A stretch of DNA of 64,000 nt from Pseudomonas frederiksbergensis (GCF_001952935.1 NZ_CP018319.1:481001-545000), one strand, 5' to 3'. Shown: positions 36,913-45,572, counted from the first letter of the stretch. Notes: generated by a model from the letters alone, not told the origin. Made by a program: numbers and translations.

Positions 36913-37710
36913 TCAGGCGCTGGCGGCCATGGCGTGCCGCCGATGGTGAACTTCCAGCTGATCCTTGATCAGCCGCAACACCTTGGCCTGGTGCTCATGG
37001 ATAAAGAAGTGTCCGCCCGCCAGCATGTCCACCGAGAAACTGCCGCGGGTTTCCTCGCTCCAGCCGATCAACTGTTCAGCGGTGGCGCGGTCAGCCTTGC
37101 CGCCGAGTACATGGATCGGGCACTTGAGCGCCGGGCGCTGTTGCGGTTCGAAACGGCCGCACAAAAGAAAGTCCGCGCGCAGCACTGGCAGCGTCAGGCT
37201 CATCAGTTCTTCGTTGGCCAGCACCTCTTCACTGGTGCCGTTGAGGGTGCGCAATTGCTCGATCAATTCGGCATCGGTTTTCGGTTCGGCAAAACCCCGG
37301 TCGTAATCGGCCCGCATCGTCGGTGCAGCCGTACCGGAAGCGAACAGCGCCACCGGTTCCGGGCAGCCCAGCGAGCGAAACGCATGGGCCATCTCACAGG
37401 CGAGCAACGCGCCAAGACTATGCCCGAACAGCGCGTACGGCGTCTTGAGCGTGGCTTTTTGTTCCTGCGCGAGTTGCAGCGCCAGGCGTCGCATGTCGGT
37501 GTGCAAGGGTTCGCCAAACCGGGCGCCACGCCCCGGCAACTCCACGGGTTGCAGCTTGAGCCACTCCGGCAGTTTGCGCCGCCAGCGGCTGTAGACCATG
37601 GCACTCGCGCCCGAATAGGGCAGGCAGAGCAATGTCAGCTGGGTCACCGGGCGCACCTCGAAAAGTTGTCTGTATAGATGAACGGATGAACGCCGAAGGG
37701 AATTAGTCAT
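36913..37710 (-). CDS. Type II thioesterase (NRPS/PKS-associated)
   Basis: A 265-residue alpha/beta-hydrolase of the GrsT/PvdG type that clears mis-primed carrier proteins of nonribosomal synthetases. Oxyanion region LLCLPYSGASAMVYSRW; nucleophile in FGHSLGALLA; Asp in VLGGKADR; His in LAGGHFFIHEH. The ATG at 37710 has AGGGGG at the right distance, better than the ATG at 37716. No synthetase lies in the window, but the neighbouring receptor and ECF sigma suggest a siderophore link. PvdG identity is possible, not proven. Confidence 0.87.
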   Translation of the reverse strand: MTNSLRRSSVHLYRQLFEVRPVTQLTLLCLPYSGASAMVYSRWRRKLPEWLKLQPVELPGRGARFGEPLHTDMRRLALQLAQEQKATLKTPYALFGHSLGALLACEMAHAFRSLGCPEPVALFASGTAAPTMRADYDRGFAEPKTDAELIEQLRTLNGTSEEVLANEELMSLTLPVLRADFLLCGRFEPQQRPALKCPIHVLGGKADRATAEQLIGWSEETRGSFSVDMLAGGHFFIHEHQAKVLRLIKDQLEVHHRRHAMAASA

Positions 37711-37722
37711 ACACATCCCCCT

Positions 37723-37814
37723 GTAGGAGTGAGCCTGCTCGCGATAGCGGTGTGTCAGTCACCATCAAGTTGACTGACACACCGCTATCGCGAGCAGGCT
37801 CACTCCTACAGGGA
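37723..37814. repeat. REPIN, near-perfect palindrome
   Basis: CTGTAGGAGTGAGCCTGCTC and its inverted copy extend through GCGATAGCGGTGTGTCAGT to make one of the longest stems in the window. A diverged REP variant (GTAGGAGTGAGCCTG). Confidence 0.9.
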
Positions 37815-37818
37815 TTCT

Positions 37819-38991
37819 TTATTTCAAGTGGCGGAAGCTCTGGACCGCCGAACCGAGCACCACCGCGCCAGCCGCAATCGCCACCCAGAACCCGCTGCGC
37901 GCGCCGAACGCATCCACCAGCCAGCCGGAACTGGCCGCGCCGATCGCCACGCCAATGCTCAACCCGGTGACCAGCCAGGTCAGGCCTTCCGTGAGTTTGG
38001 CCGGTGGCACGATGCGCTCCACCAATGCCATCGCCACAATCAGCGTCGGCGCAAAGAACAGCCCGGAGACAAACACCGCCAGCGACAGCCCGAGGATGTT
38101 CGTCGCCAGCAACAACGGCAACGTGGTCACCGCCGTCGCCACCCCGCCATACAGGAACAGTTGCGGCAGCGGCAGTTTCGAGCGCAACGCCCCAAACGCC
38201 AGCCCCGCCAGGCAAGAGCCGATGGCATACACCGACAACACAATGCTTGCCGCCGCCGGCTGGCCCTGCTGCTGGGCGAACGCCACGCTGACCACATCCA
38301 CCACACCGACGATGGTGCCCATGGCGACCATCAGCAGCATCAGCAACTGAATCTCGCTGGAACGAATGATCGAGCCCTGATGATGCTCTTCATGGGGATG
38401 AATCGCCGGCTCGGTGTCACGTTGCAGCACAAACGCCGTCACGCCGATCGCCAGCATCAGCAACGCCGCCAACGGCCCCGCCTCGGGGAACGCCACCACG
38501 CACAGCCCCACCGACAGTGGCGGCCCGACGATAAAACAGACCTCATCCAGCACCGACTCCAGCGCATAAGCGGTTTGCAGTTCAGGCTGGCCGCGATACA
38601 CCTCGGTCCAGCGCGCACGCACCATCGCCGACATGCTCGGCATGCAACCGGCCAGCGCTGCGAACACAAACAACGTCCAGTTCGGCGCCTGCAAGCGCGT
38701 GCAAAGCAACACCAGCAGCAACGCCCCGCCACCGATCAGCGCCGAGACTGGCAAAATCCGACGCTGCCCGAAACGGTCAACCAGCCGCGAAACCAGCGGC
38801 GCACAAAACGCTGTGGCCAAGGCAAACGTCGCCGCCACGGCGCCGGCCAATCCATACCCGCCCTGCAACTGCGAGAGCATGGTGATCAGGCCGATGCCGG
38901 TCATGGAAATCGGCATCCGCGCGATCATCCCGGCCAGCACAAAGGCGCTGCTGCCTGGGGCTTTGAACAGTTCGCGATAGGGGTTTGCCAT
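37819..38991 (-). CDS. MFS transporter
   Basis: A 390-residue, 12-TM major facilitator protein with the TM2-3 motif RLVDRFGQRRILP. The central loop is His-rich (HPHEEHHQGS), which may be a metal-sensitive feature. The chosen ATG gives MANPYRELFKAPGSSAFVLAG; an in-frame ATG 12 codons upstream is possible. It lies just upstream of the type II thioesterase on the same strand, separated by a REPIN, so a role in secondary-metabolite or siderophore export is conceivable but unproven. Confidence 0.85.
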   Translation of the reverse strand: MANPYRELFKAPGSSAFVLAGMIARMPISMTGIGLITMLSQLQGGYGLAGAVAATFALATAFCAPLVSRLVDRFGQRRILPVSALIGGGALLLVLLCTRLQAPNWTLFVFAALAGCMPSMSAMVRARWTEVYRGQPELQTAYALESVLDEVCFIVGPPLSVGLCVVAFPEAGPLAALLMLAIGVTAFVLQRDTEPAIHPHEEHHQGSIIRSSEIQLLMLLMVAMGTIVGVVDVVSVAFAQQQGQPAAASIVLSVYAIGSCLAGLAFGALRSKLPLPQLFLYGGVATAVTTLPLLLATNILGLSLAVFVSGLFFAPTLIVAMALVERIVPPAKLTEGLTWLVTGLSIGVAIGAASSGWLVDAFGARSGFWVAIAAGAVVLGSAVQSFRHLK

Positions 38992-39089
38992 AAGTGCAGG
39001 TCTCAACAAGGGCCTGCAAGTTGCCATAAGCTTGATTGAGGGGAAAGCAGGCAATTGTTGGTTGAATGTGAAGCCGCTACCCCGTGACC

Positions 39090-39168
39090 TGATCGTTCCC
39101 ACGCTCTGCGTGGGAACGCCTCAGAGCGACCCTGGCTGCATTCCCACGCAGAGCGTGGGAACGATCAG
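39090..39168. repeat. REP-type inverted repeat (GATCGTTCCCACGC family)
   Basis: GATCGTTCCCACGCTCTGCG at both ends in inverted orientation, 79 bp overall. It lies in the divergent gap between the MFS and GH15 genes, the only such repeat here between divergent starts. Confidence 0.88.
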
Positions 39169-39270
39169 GTGTCAGGTGACGAAACTTTCAGGGTTCGGCG
39201 TGAACTCTCATCACCGCCCGCCGGTCAGCTAGTTAAGCCCTCGCCACAAGGCTCCCGGAGTTTCGCGCCA

Positions 39271-41097
39271 ATGGCTGATCATCATCCCGAACGACAAAGC
39301 GCTATCGATGCCCATGGCATCATCGGCGACATGCGCAGCGCGGCACTGGTCAATGACAAGGGCAGCGTGGATTTTTTCTGCTGGCCGGAATTCGACAGCC
39401 CGTCGATCTTCTGCTCGTTGCTGGATACCCCCGAGGCCGGGATATTCCAGCTGTTCCCGGACTTACCCGACGCTCGCCGCGAACAGATTTACCTGCCCGA
39501 CACCAATGTGCTGCAAACCCGCTGGCTCAGCGACCGCGCCGTCGTCGAAGTCACCGACTTGCTGCCCATCGGCGACAGCGAAGATGACACGCCGATGCTG
39601 ATGCGCCGGGTGCGTGTGGTCAGCGGCCAGGCAACGTTCCACATGCGCTGCGCCGTACGTCATGACTACGCTCGCGCCAAGACTCGCGCCCGCATGGATG
39701 AAGAAGACGTGACCTTCGAGGCCGCCAATCAACCGTCCCTGCGCCTGTCTTCGGATCAGGTTTTACGCATCGATGGCCATGCCGCTGTCGCCGAATTCAC
39801 CCTCGAACAGGACCAGAGCGCCGAATTCCTGCTCGGCGGTATCGACGACCCTCGGTTCAAGGAAGGCGTCGCCGCGATCTGCCTGGAACGCACCCTGAAG
39901 TTCTGGCGCGACTGGATCGGCCAATCCAACTATCGCGGCCGCTGGCGGGAAATGGTCAATCGCTCGGCCCTGGCGCTGAAGCTGCTGACCTCACGCAAAC
40001 ACGGCGCAATCCTCGCCGCCGCGACCTTCGGCCTGCCGGAAACGCCTGGCGGCGAACGCAACTGGGATTACCGCTACACGTGGATCCGCGACGCTTCGTT
40101 TACGGTCTACGCGTTCATGCGCCTGGGCTTCGTCCAGGAAGCCAACGATTACATGCGCTGGCTGCGCGGTAGGGTCAGTGACTGCCAAGGCAAATCGATG
40201 AAGCTCAACATCCTCTACGCCATCGACGGCCGTCAGGAGTTGCCGGAATTCGAACTCTCGCACCTCGCCGGCCATGGCGGCGCAACACCGGTACGGATCG
40301 GCAATCAGGCTTACGATCAGGTCCAGCTCGACATCTTCGGCGAGCTGATGGACGCGGTGTACCTGGTCAACAAATACGGCGACGCCATCTCCCATGAAGG
40401 CTGGAAACACACTATAGAAGTGGTCGATCAGGTCTGCGAAACCTGGGAGCAACAGGACGTCGGCATCTGGGAAATGCGCGGCGAGCAGCATCACTTTCTG
40501 CACTCTCGGTTGATGTGTTGGGTGGCACTGGACCGGGCCATTCGCCTCGCCTCCAAACGCTCACTGCCCGCCCCGTTCGCCCGCTGGGATGAGACCCGAC
40601 AAGCGATCTACGCGGATATCTGGGGGAATTTCTGGAACGAGGAGCGCGGGCACTTCGTCCAGCACATTGGCGGTACCACGCTGGATGGCTCGATGCTGCT
40701 GATGCCATTGGTGCGCTTCGTCAGCGCCAAAGACCCGCGCTGGCTCGCGACCCTCGACGCCATCGAAAAGCATCTGGTACGCGACGGCATGGTTTACCGC
40801 TATCGCAATGATCACGCCCGGATCGACGGCCTCGACGGCACCGAAGGCGCCTTCGCCGCGTGCTCATTCTGGTACGTCGAATGCCTGGCCCGCGCCGGAC
40901 GGGTGGAAAAGGCGCACCTGGAATTTGAACAATTGCTGAGGTACGCCAATCCGCTGGGGTTGTACGCCGAAGAGTTCGACAGCCATGCGCGGCATCTGGG
41001 CAATACGCCGCAAGCGCTGACGCATTTGGCACTGATCAGTGCGGCGTGTTTCCTGGATCGGAAATTGAGTGGGGAGAAGAGTTTCTGGCAGCCTTGA
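39271..41097 (+). CDS. Glycoside hydrolase family 15 protein (glucoamylase/trehalase-like)
   Basis: A 608-residue enzyme with the bacterial GH15 layout: N-terminal beta-sandwich (about 1-215) and an (alpha/alpha)6 barrel. The family start is present (IDAHGIIGDMRSAALVNDKGSVDFFCWPEFDSPSIF). Substrate-binding sequence includes NWDYRYTWIRDASFTVYA, and the C-terminal part ends with LYAEEFDSHARHLGNTPQALTHLALI, containing a likely catalytic Glu. Activity is probably hydrolysis of an alpha-glucoside such as trehalose, but this is not decidable. No signal peptide, so cytoplasmic. The ATG at 39271 follows GGAG. Confidence 0.9.
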   Translation: MADHHPERQSAIDAHGIIGDMRSAALVNDKGSVDFFCWPEFDSPSIFCSLLDTPEAGIFQLFPDLPDARREQIYLPDTNVLQTRWLSDRAVVEVTDLLPIGDSEDDTPMLMRRVRVVSGQATFHMRCAVRHDYARAKTRARMDEEDVTFEAANQPSLRLSSDQVLRIDGHAAVAEFTLEQDQSAEFLLGGIDDPRFKEGVAAICLERTLKFWRDWIGQSNYRGRWREMVNRSALALKLLTSRKHGAILAAATFGLPETPGGERNWDYRYTWIRDASFTVYAFMRLGFVQEANDYMRWLRGRVSDCQGKSMKLNILYAIDGRQELPEFELSHLAGHGGATPVRIGNQAYDQVQLDIFGELMDAVYLVNKYGDAISHEGWKHTIEVVDQVCETWEQQDVGIWEMRGEQHHFLHSRLMCWVALDRAIRLASKRSLPAPFARWDETRQAIYADIWGNFWNEERGHFVQHIGGTTLDGSMLLMPLVRFVSAKDPRWLATLDAIEKHLVRDGMVYRYRNDHARIDGLDGTEGAFAACSFWYVECLARAGRVEKAHLEFEQLLRYANPLGLYAEEFDSHARHLGNTPQALTHLALISAACFLDRKLSGEKSFWQP

Positions 41098-41266
41098 GGC
41101 CGTGTCGCCACAGGTTTTGTGTAGGCCAAGGCCTGACATTTCATAAACAACACCCGCGTTCACTTCCAGAAAATCCTTTGTTGCCAGCCGTTACATCCCC
41201 CCCTACCATCGACCACCAACGGGTACAGCGGAGCTGTCCAATAAAACCCGAATTCAAGGAACCCGA

Positions 41267-41656
41267 ATGTCCCAGCGCATCCACCGCAGCATCGACACCC
41301 CACTCAGGTCCGGCCTGAACCGCGACGAATTGTGGGAAGCCCACGACAAAGGCCTGATCAAATGCTGGGAAATCGGCCGCCAACGCGCCGCCCGTTTCCC
41401 CGAACTCGCCCAACGCTGCCTTGCCGGCGAACTGCCGGTGCTGGGCTGGAAAGGCGGCGTCAGCCGCAGCCTGAAAAAACTCGAAAAATACGGATCCCTC
41501 AAGTACCTCGCCCAGTGGCAGGGGTTGCGCGGGGAAGATCTGGATATCGATTTGAGTGCGGAACGGGCGTTGACCTGTTCGCGGACCAACATGGTGGTGA
41601 CGTTTACGCCGGATCGGTCGAAATACTTCAATCAGGTGGCGGAAATCGAAGCCTAG
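41267..41656 (+). CDS. Conserved hypothetical protein
   Basis: A 129-residue soluble basic protein that I do not recognise. It has no signal peptide or membrane segment. Visible features are a Trp/Gly patch (LGWKGGVSRSLKKLEKYGSLKYLAQWQG) and a hydrophobic beta-like C-terminus (TCSRTNMVVTFTPDRSKYFNQVAEIEA). The coding pattern (GC-rich third positions) and the good placement of the ATG after AAGGAACCCGA support a real gene. It is followed directly by a fragment resembling an alpha/beta-hydrolase tail. Confidence 0.65.
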   Translation: MSQRIHRSIDTPLRSGLNRDELWEAHDKGLIKCWEIGRQRAARFPELAQRCLAGELPVLGWKGGVSRSLKKLEKYGSLKYLAQWQGLRGEDLDIDLSAERALTCSRTNMVVTFTPDRSKYFNQVAEIEA

Positions 41657-41766
41657 GAAAAACAGGCGAAGACATCGCCCACTTCACCGGCGGGGTCGGG
41701 CATCACATTCCCGAAGAAGCGCCCGAGGCAACGGTCAAGGCATTACTGGATCTGCTGGAAGGCTGA
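41656..41766 (+). pseudogene. Possible C-terminal remnant of an alpha/beta hydrolase
   Basis: The frame reads HFTGGVGHHIPEEAPEATV then KALLDLLEG and a stop. The GHHIPEEAPEA pattern is what follows the catalytic His of alpha/beta hydrolases. No upstream hydrolase sequence exists in this frame, so this would be a stranded tail. Short, so chance resemblance is possible. Its end overlaps the 3' end of the GlxA-type gene. Confidence 0.35.
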
Positions 41767-42718
41767 CGCTGAAACGCTCGCGATAGGCCTGCGGGGTCAC
41801 GCCCATGGCCCGCAGAAAACTGCGGCGAAGCGTCTCTTCGCTGCCGAATCCACATTGCACCGCCACCCGTTTGATCGGCACGCCGGTATCGCTGAGCAAA
41901 CGCCGGGCGGTCTCGACCCGAATCAGTTCGATGGCCCGGGCCGGCGTCTGGCCGGTGTCGGCGCGGTAATGGCGGACGAAACTGCGTTCGCTCATGCCGG
42001 CCTGCAAGGCCAAGGTCGGGATGCCCAGATCCTTGGTGAGGTTTTCGCTGATCCAGGCATGAAGTTCGTCGAAACGGTTGCCTTCCTTTTGCAAAGAGAG
42101 GGTGACGCTGAACTGCGACTGGCCGCCGGGGCGTTTCAGGAATACCACCAGTTGCCGGGCGACTTCCAGGGCCATTGTGCGACCGAGATCCTCTTCGACC
42201 ATGGCCAGCGCCAGATCGATACCGGCAGTGACACCGGCCGAAGTCCAGACCGGGCCGTCATTGATGAAAATCGGATTGGGTTCAACCTGTAGCCGCGGAT
42301 GCTGCTGCGCCAACTGCTCGCAACGGCTCCAGTGAGTGACCACCCGCCGGCCATCGAGCCAGCCGCTGGCCGCCAGCAAAAATGCCCCGGTACACACCGA
42401 CGACACCCGCCGGCAACCCGCCGCGTGTTTACGTATCCAGGCGACCAGCGGTTCATCCCGCGCCGCGTCGTAAACGCCCCAGCCACCGGCAATGATCAAC
42501 GTGTCACTGGCCACTTCGGGCAACGGTTCGGCCAACAGCGCCAGCCCCGCCGACGACATCACCGCCCCGCCGCCGCGGGCAATCACCGTCGGCGCATAAG
42601 GTGGCGGAAAACCTTGCTGGCGGGAAATATCGTTGGCCGAAGCGAACACCTGCAACGGCCCGGTGACGTCGAGCAATTGCACATTGGCAAAGGCGAGCAC
42701 GTGAATGGTTTTCGACAT
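41735..42718 (-). CDS. GlxA-type AraC-family regulator with DJ-1/PfpI-like N-terminal domain
   Basis: A 327-residue regulator. Residues about 5-185 form a DJ-1/PfpI-like domain (FANVQLLDVTGPLQVFASAN; SSVCTGAFLLAASGWLDGRRVVTHW). Residues about 220-315 hold an AraC HTH (LALQAGMSERSFVRHYRADTGQTPARAIELIRVETARRLL). It diverges from the isonitrile hydratase gene, whose protein has the same DJ-1 fold, and is the obvious candidate regulator of it. The ATG at 42718 is preferred over an upstream one 13 codons earlier. Confidence 0.9.
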   Translation of the reverse strand: MSKTIHVLAFANVQLLDVTGPLQVFASANDISRQQGFPPPYAPTVIARGGGAVMSSAGLALLAEPLPEVASDTLIIAGGWGVYDAARDEPLVAWIRKHAAGCRRVSSVCTGAFLLAASGWLDGRRVVTHWSRCEQLAQQHPRLQVEPNPIFINDGPVWTSAGVTAGIDLALAMVEEDLGRTMALEVARQLVVFLKRPGGQSQFSVTLSLQKEGNRFDELHAWISENLTKDLGIPTLALQAGMSERSFVRHYRADTGQTPARAIELIRVETARRLLSDTGVPIKRVAVQCGFGSEETLRRSFLRAMGVTPQAYRERFSVSLPADPVMP

Positions 42719-42808
42719 GATTGGCGTAATTCGTGGGGTTATTGGCGTATGCGCCAAATCCTACGAGCCTAAAGTGAAGTCGTCCACCCACCTCATGAGA
42801 AAAATGCC

Positions 42809-43504
42809 ATGACGTTGCAGATCGGTTTTCTGTTGTTTCCACAGGTTCAGCAACTGGACCTCACCGGCCCTTACGACGTACTGGCCTCGCTGCCGGACGT
42901 GAAGGTGCATTTGATCTGGAAGGACCTGATGCCCGTTACCGCAAGCACGGGCCTGGTGCTGAAACCGACCATCACGTTCGACGACTGCCCGCCGCTGGAT
43001 GTGATCTGCATTCCTGGCGGCGCTGGCGTCGGGCCGTTGATGGAGGATGAACAGACGCTGGCCTTCATCCAGACGCAAGCAGCTAACGCGCGTTATGTCA
43101 CGTCGGTGTGTACCGGCGCGCTGGTGCTGGGTGCAGCGGGTCTGTTGAAAGGCAAACGCGCCACCACCCACTGGGCCTATCACGAATTGTTGGCGCCTTT
43201 GGGGGCGATCCCGGTGAAGGATCGGGTGGTGCGCGACGGCAATCTTCTAACCGGTGGCGGGATCACGGCGGGCATCGATTTTGCCCTGACCCTGGCCGCG
43301 GAGCTGTTCGATAAGGACACGGCTGAGCTGGTGCAGTTGCAGCTCGAATACGCCCCGGCACCGCCGTTTACCTCGGGCAGCCCTGAGACGGCCCCGGCCA
43401 GCGTGCTGGAGGAAGCCCGCGAACGCGCCGCCGGGTCGTTGAAACTGCGCTCGCAAATCACTGCGCGTGCAGCGTCGAAACTCGATCAGCTGTCAGCACA
43501 CTGA
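42809..43504 (+). CDS. inhA: Isonitrile hydratase
   Basis: A 231-residue DJ-1/PfpI-superfamily enzyme that hydrates isonitriles to N-substituted formamides. The sequence closely follows P. putida InhA as I know it (MxLQIGFLLFPQVQQLDLTG start, VTSVCTGALVLGAAGLL, KRATTHWAYH). Catalytic Cys101 and Asp17 are both present. It is divergent from a GlxA-type regulator. An isonitrile biosynthesis gene is not visible in the window, so the role may be detoxification. Confidence 0.9.
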   Translation: MTLQIGFLLFPQVQQLDLTGPYDVLASLPDVKVHLIWKDLMPVTASTGLVLKPTITFDDCPPLDVICIPGGAGVGPLMEDEQTLAFIQTQAANARYVTSVCTGALVLGAAGLLKGKRATTHWAYHELLAPLGAIPVKDRVVRDGNLLTGGGITAGIDFALTLAAELFDKDTAELVQLQLEYAPAPPFTSGSPETAPASVLEEARERAAGSLKLRSQITARAASKLDQLSAH

Positions 43505-43567
43505 TCCATCCCGGCCGGCAGCCAAGGCCTGGCTGCCGGTCCTACAGGGTGCAGCTTTCGACAGGCG

Positions 43568-43593
43568 AAAAAAAACCCGCCGAAGCGGGTTTC
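43568..43593 (-). terminator. Rho-independent terminator for the minus-strand small gene
   Basis: On the minus strand AAACCCGC-TTCG-GCGGGTTT is followed by a run of T. It lies 41 bases after the TAA at 43634, and on the plus strand lies after inhA but with fewer T. Confidence 0.85.
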
Positions 43594-43633
43594 CCAAGAC
43601 CATTACGACTCCCTGTCGGCAGCGATTCCTTGC

Positions 43634-43892
43634 TTATGGTCGATCATCCGTGATCCCGAGCACTTCCTGTGCTTCGGTTGATGAGGCTAGATTACGCTTA
43701 GGATCCAATATGCAATAGACGACATAGCTACCATCGCGTGTAGGACATTCGCTATATCCACCCTTCCGAAAACCCTTAGACGGGTAAGGTTTCAGGCGTT
43801 GAAGCCGCGAATTTAGCGGCTTGCAGCGAATATTCAGCCGCCAAAGTGTGTATCTCGAGAAACGACCGGCGTTTCAGCCACCATTCGAACAT
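43634..43892 (-). pseudogene. Small gene split across two reading frames (frameshifted or recoded), unknown function
   Basis: An ATG at 43892 opens a 38-codon frame (MFEWWLKRRSFLEIHTLAAE start) that stops with TAA at 43776. In the +1 frame an open stretch runs past that stop to TAA at 43634 and encodes protein-like sequence (KGFRKGGYSECPTRDGSYVV, then LDPKRNLASSTEAQEVLGIT) but has no start codon of its own. A single-base skip between about 43776 and 43800 would join them into a protein of about 85 residues. A perfect terminator follows. It starts 8 bp after the AHSA1 stop. It may be a pseudogene, a sequencing error or programmed +1 frameshifting. Confidence 0.5.
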
Positions 43893-43899
43893 GCAGCCA

Positions 43900-44388
43900 T
43901 CACTCCGACTGACGCTCGCGTTCCTTGGCATTGACCTTGAGAAATTCTTCGATATTGCTCATCTGCTCATCCCAGCCGCGACTGTCCATGCGGAACGCCT
44001 TGAGCCGGCGCGCCTGAGGGATGTGATCGAAACCGGATTCGGTAACCTTGAGCAAGGTGCCTTCATCCATGTCTTCGAGCTCGAACTTCACCAATGTGGT
44101 GGGTTCCTGGGAGTAATCGATATCGGGCTCGATCGCGTACGGATGCCAGCGAAACGAAAACACCCGTTCCGGCTCGACCCGCTCCACCAGTACGTTCCAC
44201 AGCAAGTGCTCATAACCCGGGTACGTAATTTGCCCCTGGGTCCATTCACCGGCGACAAAACGCTTGCCCTCCAGCGCCACGCCAAACCACTGTCCGAAGG
44301 CTTCGGCATTGGCCAGCACACGCCATACCTGCGAGCGCGGCGTTTTGAGCAGGATCTTCCTTTCGATGCGATCTGATGCTGGATTCAT
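43900..44388 (-). CDS. SRPBCC / AHSA1-domain protein
   Basis: A 162-residue START-like protein with the Aha1 C-terminal-type pocket (IERKILLKTPRSQVWRVLANAEAFGQWFGV; VFSFRWHPYA; LKVTESGFDHIP). Such proteins bind small hydrophobic ligands or act as chaperone-like factors; no activity is assigned. The start follows AGGAGGTGACTT. No ArsR regulator is adjacent, unlike many AHSA1 operons. Confidence 0.88.
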   Translation of the reverse strand: MNPASDRIERKILLKTPRSQVWRVLANAEAFGQWFGVALEGKRFVAGEWTQGQITYPGYEHLLWNVLVERVEPERVFSFRWHPYAIEPDIDYSQEPTTLVKFELEDMDEGTLLKVTESGFDHIPQARRLKAFRMDSRGWDEQMSNIEEFLKVNAKERERQSE

Positions 44389-44697
44389 AAGTCACCTCCT
44401 GTACTGAACAGTAGGCCTGTAAGACCACAAGACCAACCCTAAAGTTGTATCAATCGGGTATCGCAATCAACCCTACCTGAAATATTCGGCTGCATTTCAA
44501 GGTGTAAGTTCTTTCGTGAAGACGAAACTCAGCGCCCGAAACTGCTAACGTTCCGGACGACGTTGACTCAGACAAGGACGATTCATGCAGCTTTCACTTG
44601 CACGGTTGGCTGTAGAAGCTGCGTTGGCGCTACGATATCGAAGCCACGGCTGACGCTTTGCTGCCGGTAGCCACCCTCACGCAATCAGGAGTACGCG
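44389..44697. other. Divergent intergenic region
   Basis: About 309 bp between the AHSA1 and GFA starts. It must hold both promoters. One very short frame (ATG at 44585, 22 codons, MQLSLARLAVEAALALRYRSHG-like) is open but unsupported. No repeat or clear operator seen. Confidence 0.5.
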
Positions 44698-45096
44698 ATG
44701 AATAGCCTGCATGGCAGCTGTTTGTGCAAAGCCATCGAGTACGAACTCGATAGCCTCGACATGCCCATCAGTCATTGCCACTGCCAAACCTGTCGCAAGG
44801 CACACGCGGCGGCATTCGCCTCGACAGCCGGGGTCATGCGCGAACATTTTCGTTGGACCAAAGGCCAGGACCGCCTGAGCAGCTACGAATCGTCACCGGG
44901 CAAGCTTCGGCATTTCTGCTCGGTCTGCGGTTCACACTTGATGGCTGAACGCTTGGCCCAACCCCACGTCATTATTCGTGTGGCGACGCTGGACGATGAT
45001 CCGAAAATGACGCCTCAGGCGCATATCTGGACGACACATGACGTGCCGTGGCTTGCCTATGAATCGATTAAAAAATGCCCTGAATGGCAAACATAG
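44698..45096 (+). CDS. GFA (glutathione-dependent formaldehyde-activating / CENP-V) family protein
   Basis: A 132-residue zinc protein of the GFA superfamily. The cysteine pattern is intact: GSCLCKAIEYE, CHCQTCRKAH and FCSVCGSHL, supplying two zinc sites. The biological substrate is unknown; the name derives from a distant homologue. The ATG at 44698 follows AGGAGTACGCG. Confidence 0.9.
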   Translation: MNSLHGSCLCKAIEYELDSLDMPISHCHCQTCRKAHAAAFASTAGVMREHFRWTKGQDRLSSYESSPGKLRHFCSVCGSHLMAERLAQPHVIIRVATLDDDPKMTPQAHIWTTHDVPWLAYESIKKCPEWQT

Positions 45097-45153
45097 AGCG
45101 CCGGATACGGCACATAACTGCATCCCAACTTACCTGTCACAGCGAGAATCCCC

Positions 45154-45555
45154 ATGCACCCACGCTTTCTCCTGGCGCTGACGCCTCTGCTGTTCACTAC
45201 TGCCGCTTATGCTGTGGACTGCGACAACGCCACCGATCAAGCGACGATGAATCAATGTGCGGCACAGCAGCACAAGACGGCGGACAAGGAGTTGAATGCG
45301 CTTTACCAGCAGATCAATGAGCGACTGAAGAGTAACCCCGACAGTAAAAAGCTGCTGATCGGGGCGCAGCGTTCGTGGATTGCGTTTCGGGATGCCGAGT
45401 GCAAGTTCTCGAGCGCCGGGGTCGAAGGCGGGAGTGTGTATCCGCTGATCTACAGCAATTGCATCACTGAGTTGACCAAGGCGCGGGTTGAGACTTTCAA
45501 GAATTATCTGAAGTGTCAGGAGGGGGATTTGAGTTGCCCGGTGCCTGGGGCTTGA
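45154..45555 (+). CDS. LprI-like (DUF1311) lysozyme-inhibitor-type periplasmic protein
   Basis: A 133-residue secreted protein. Signal peptide about 1-20 (LLALTPLLFTTAAYA), then a DUF1311/LprI N-terminal-type domain (CDNATDQATMNQCAAQQHKTADKELNALYQQI; GAQRSWIAFRDAECKF; CITELTKARVETFKNYL) with paired cysteines. Related proteins inhibit lysozyme, but activity here is not shown. Confidence 0.87.
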   Translation: MHPRFLLALTPLLFTTAAYAVDCDNATDQATMNQCAAQQHKTADKELNALYQQINERLKSNPDSKKLLIGAQRSWIAFRDAECKFSSAGVEGGSVYPLIYSNCITELTKARVETFKNYLKCQEGDLSCPVPGA

Positions 45556-45572
45556 TGTCCGGGCGTCTGTGA

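Noticed and set aside
39169..39270. Longer start for the GH15 gene
   Set aside because: The extension overlaps repeat-flanking sequence; the ATG at 39271 has a ribosome site and precedes the conserved start of the family.
44585..44653. 22-codon frame as a small protein gene
   Set aside because: Too short, no clear ribosome site, and nothing to distinguish it from chance.
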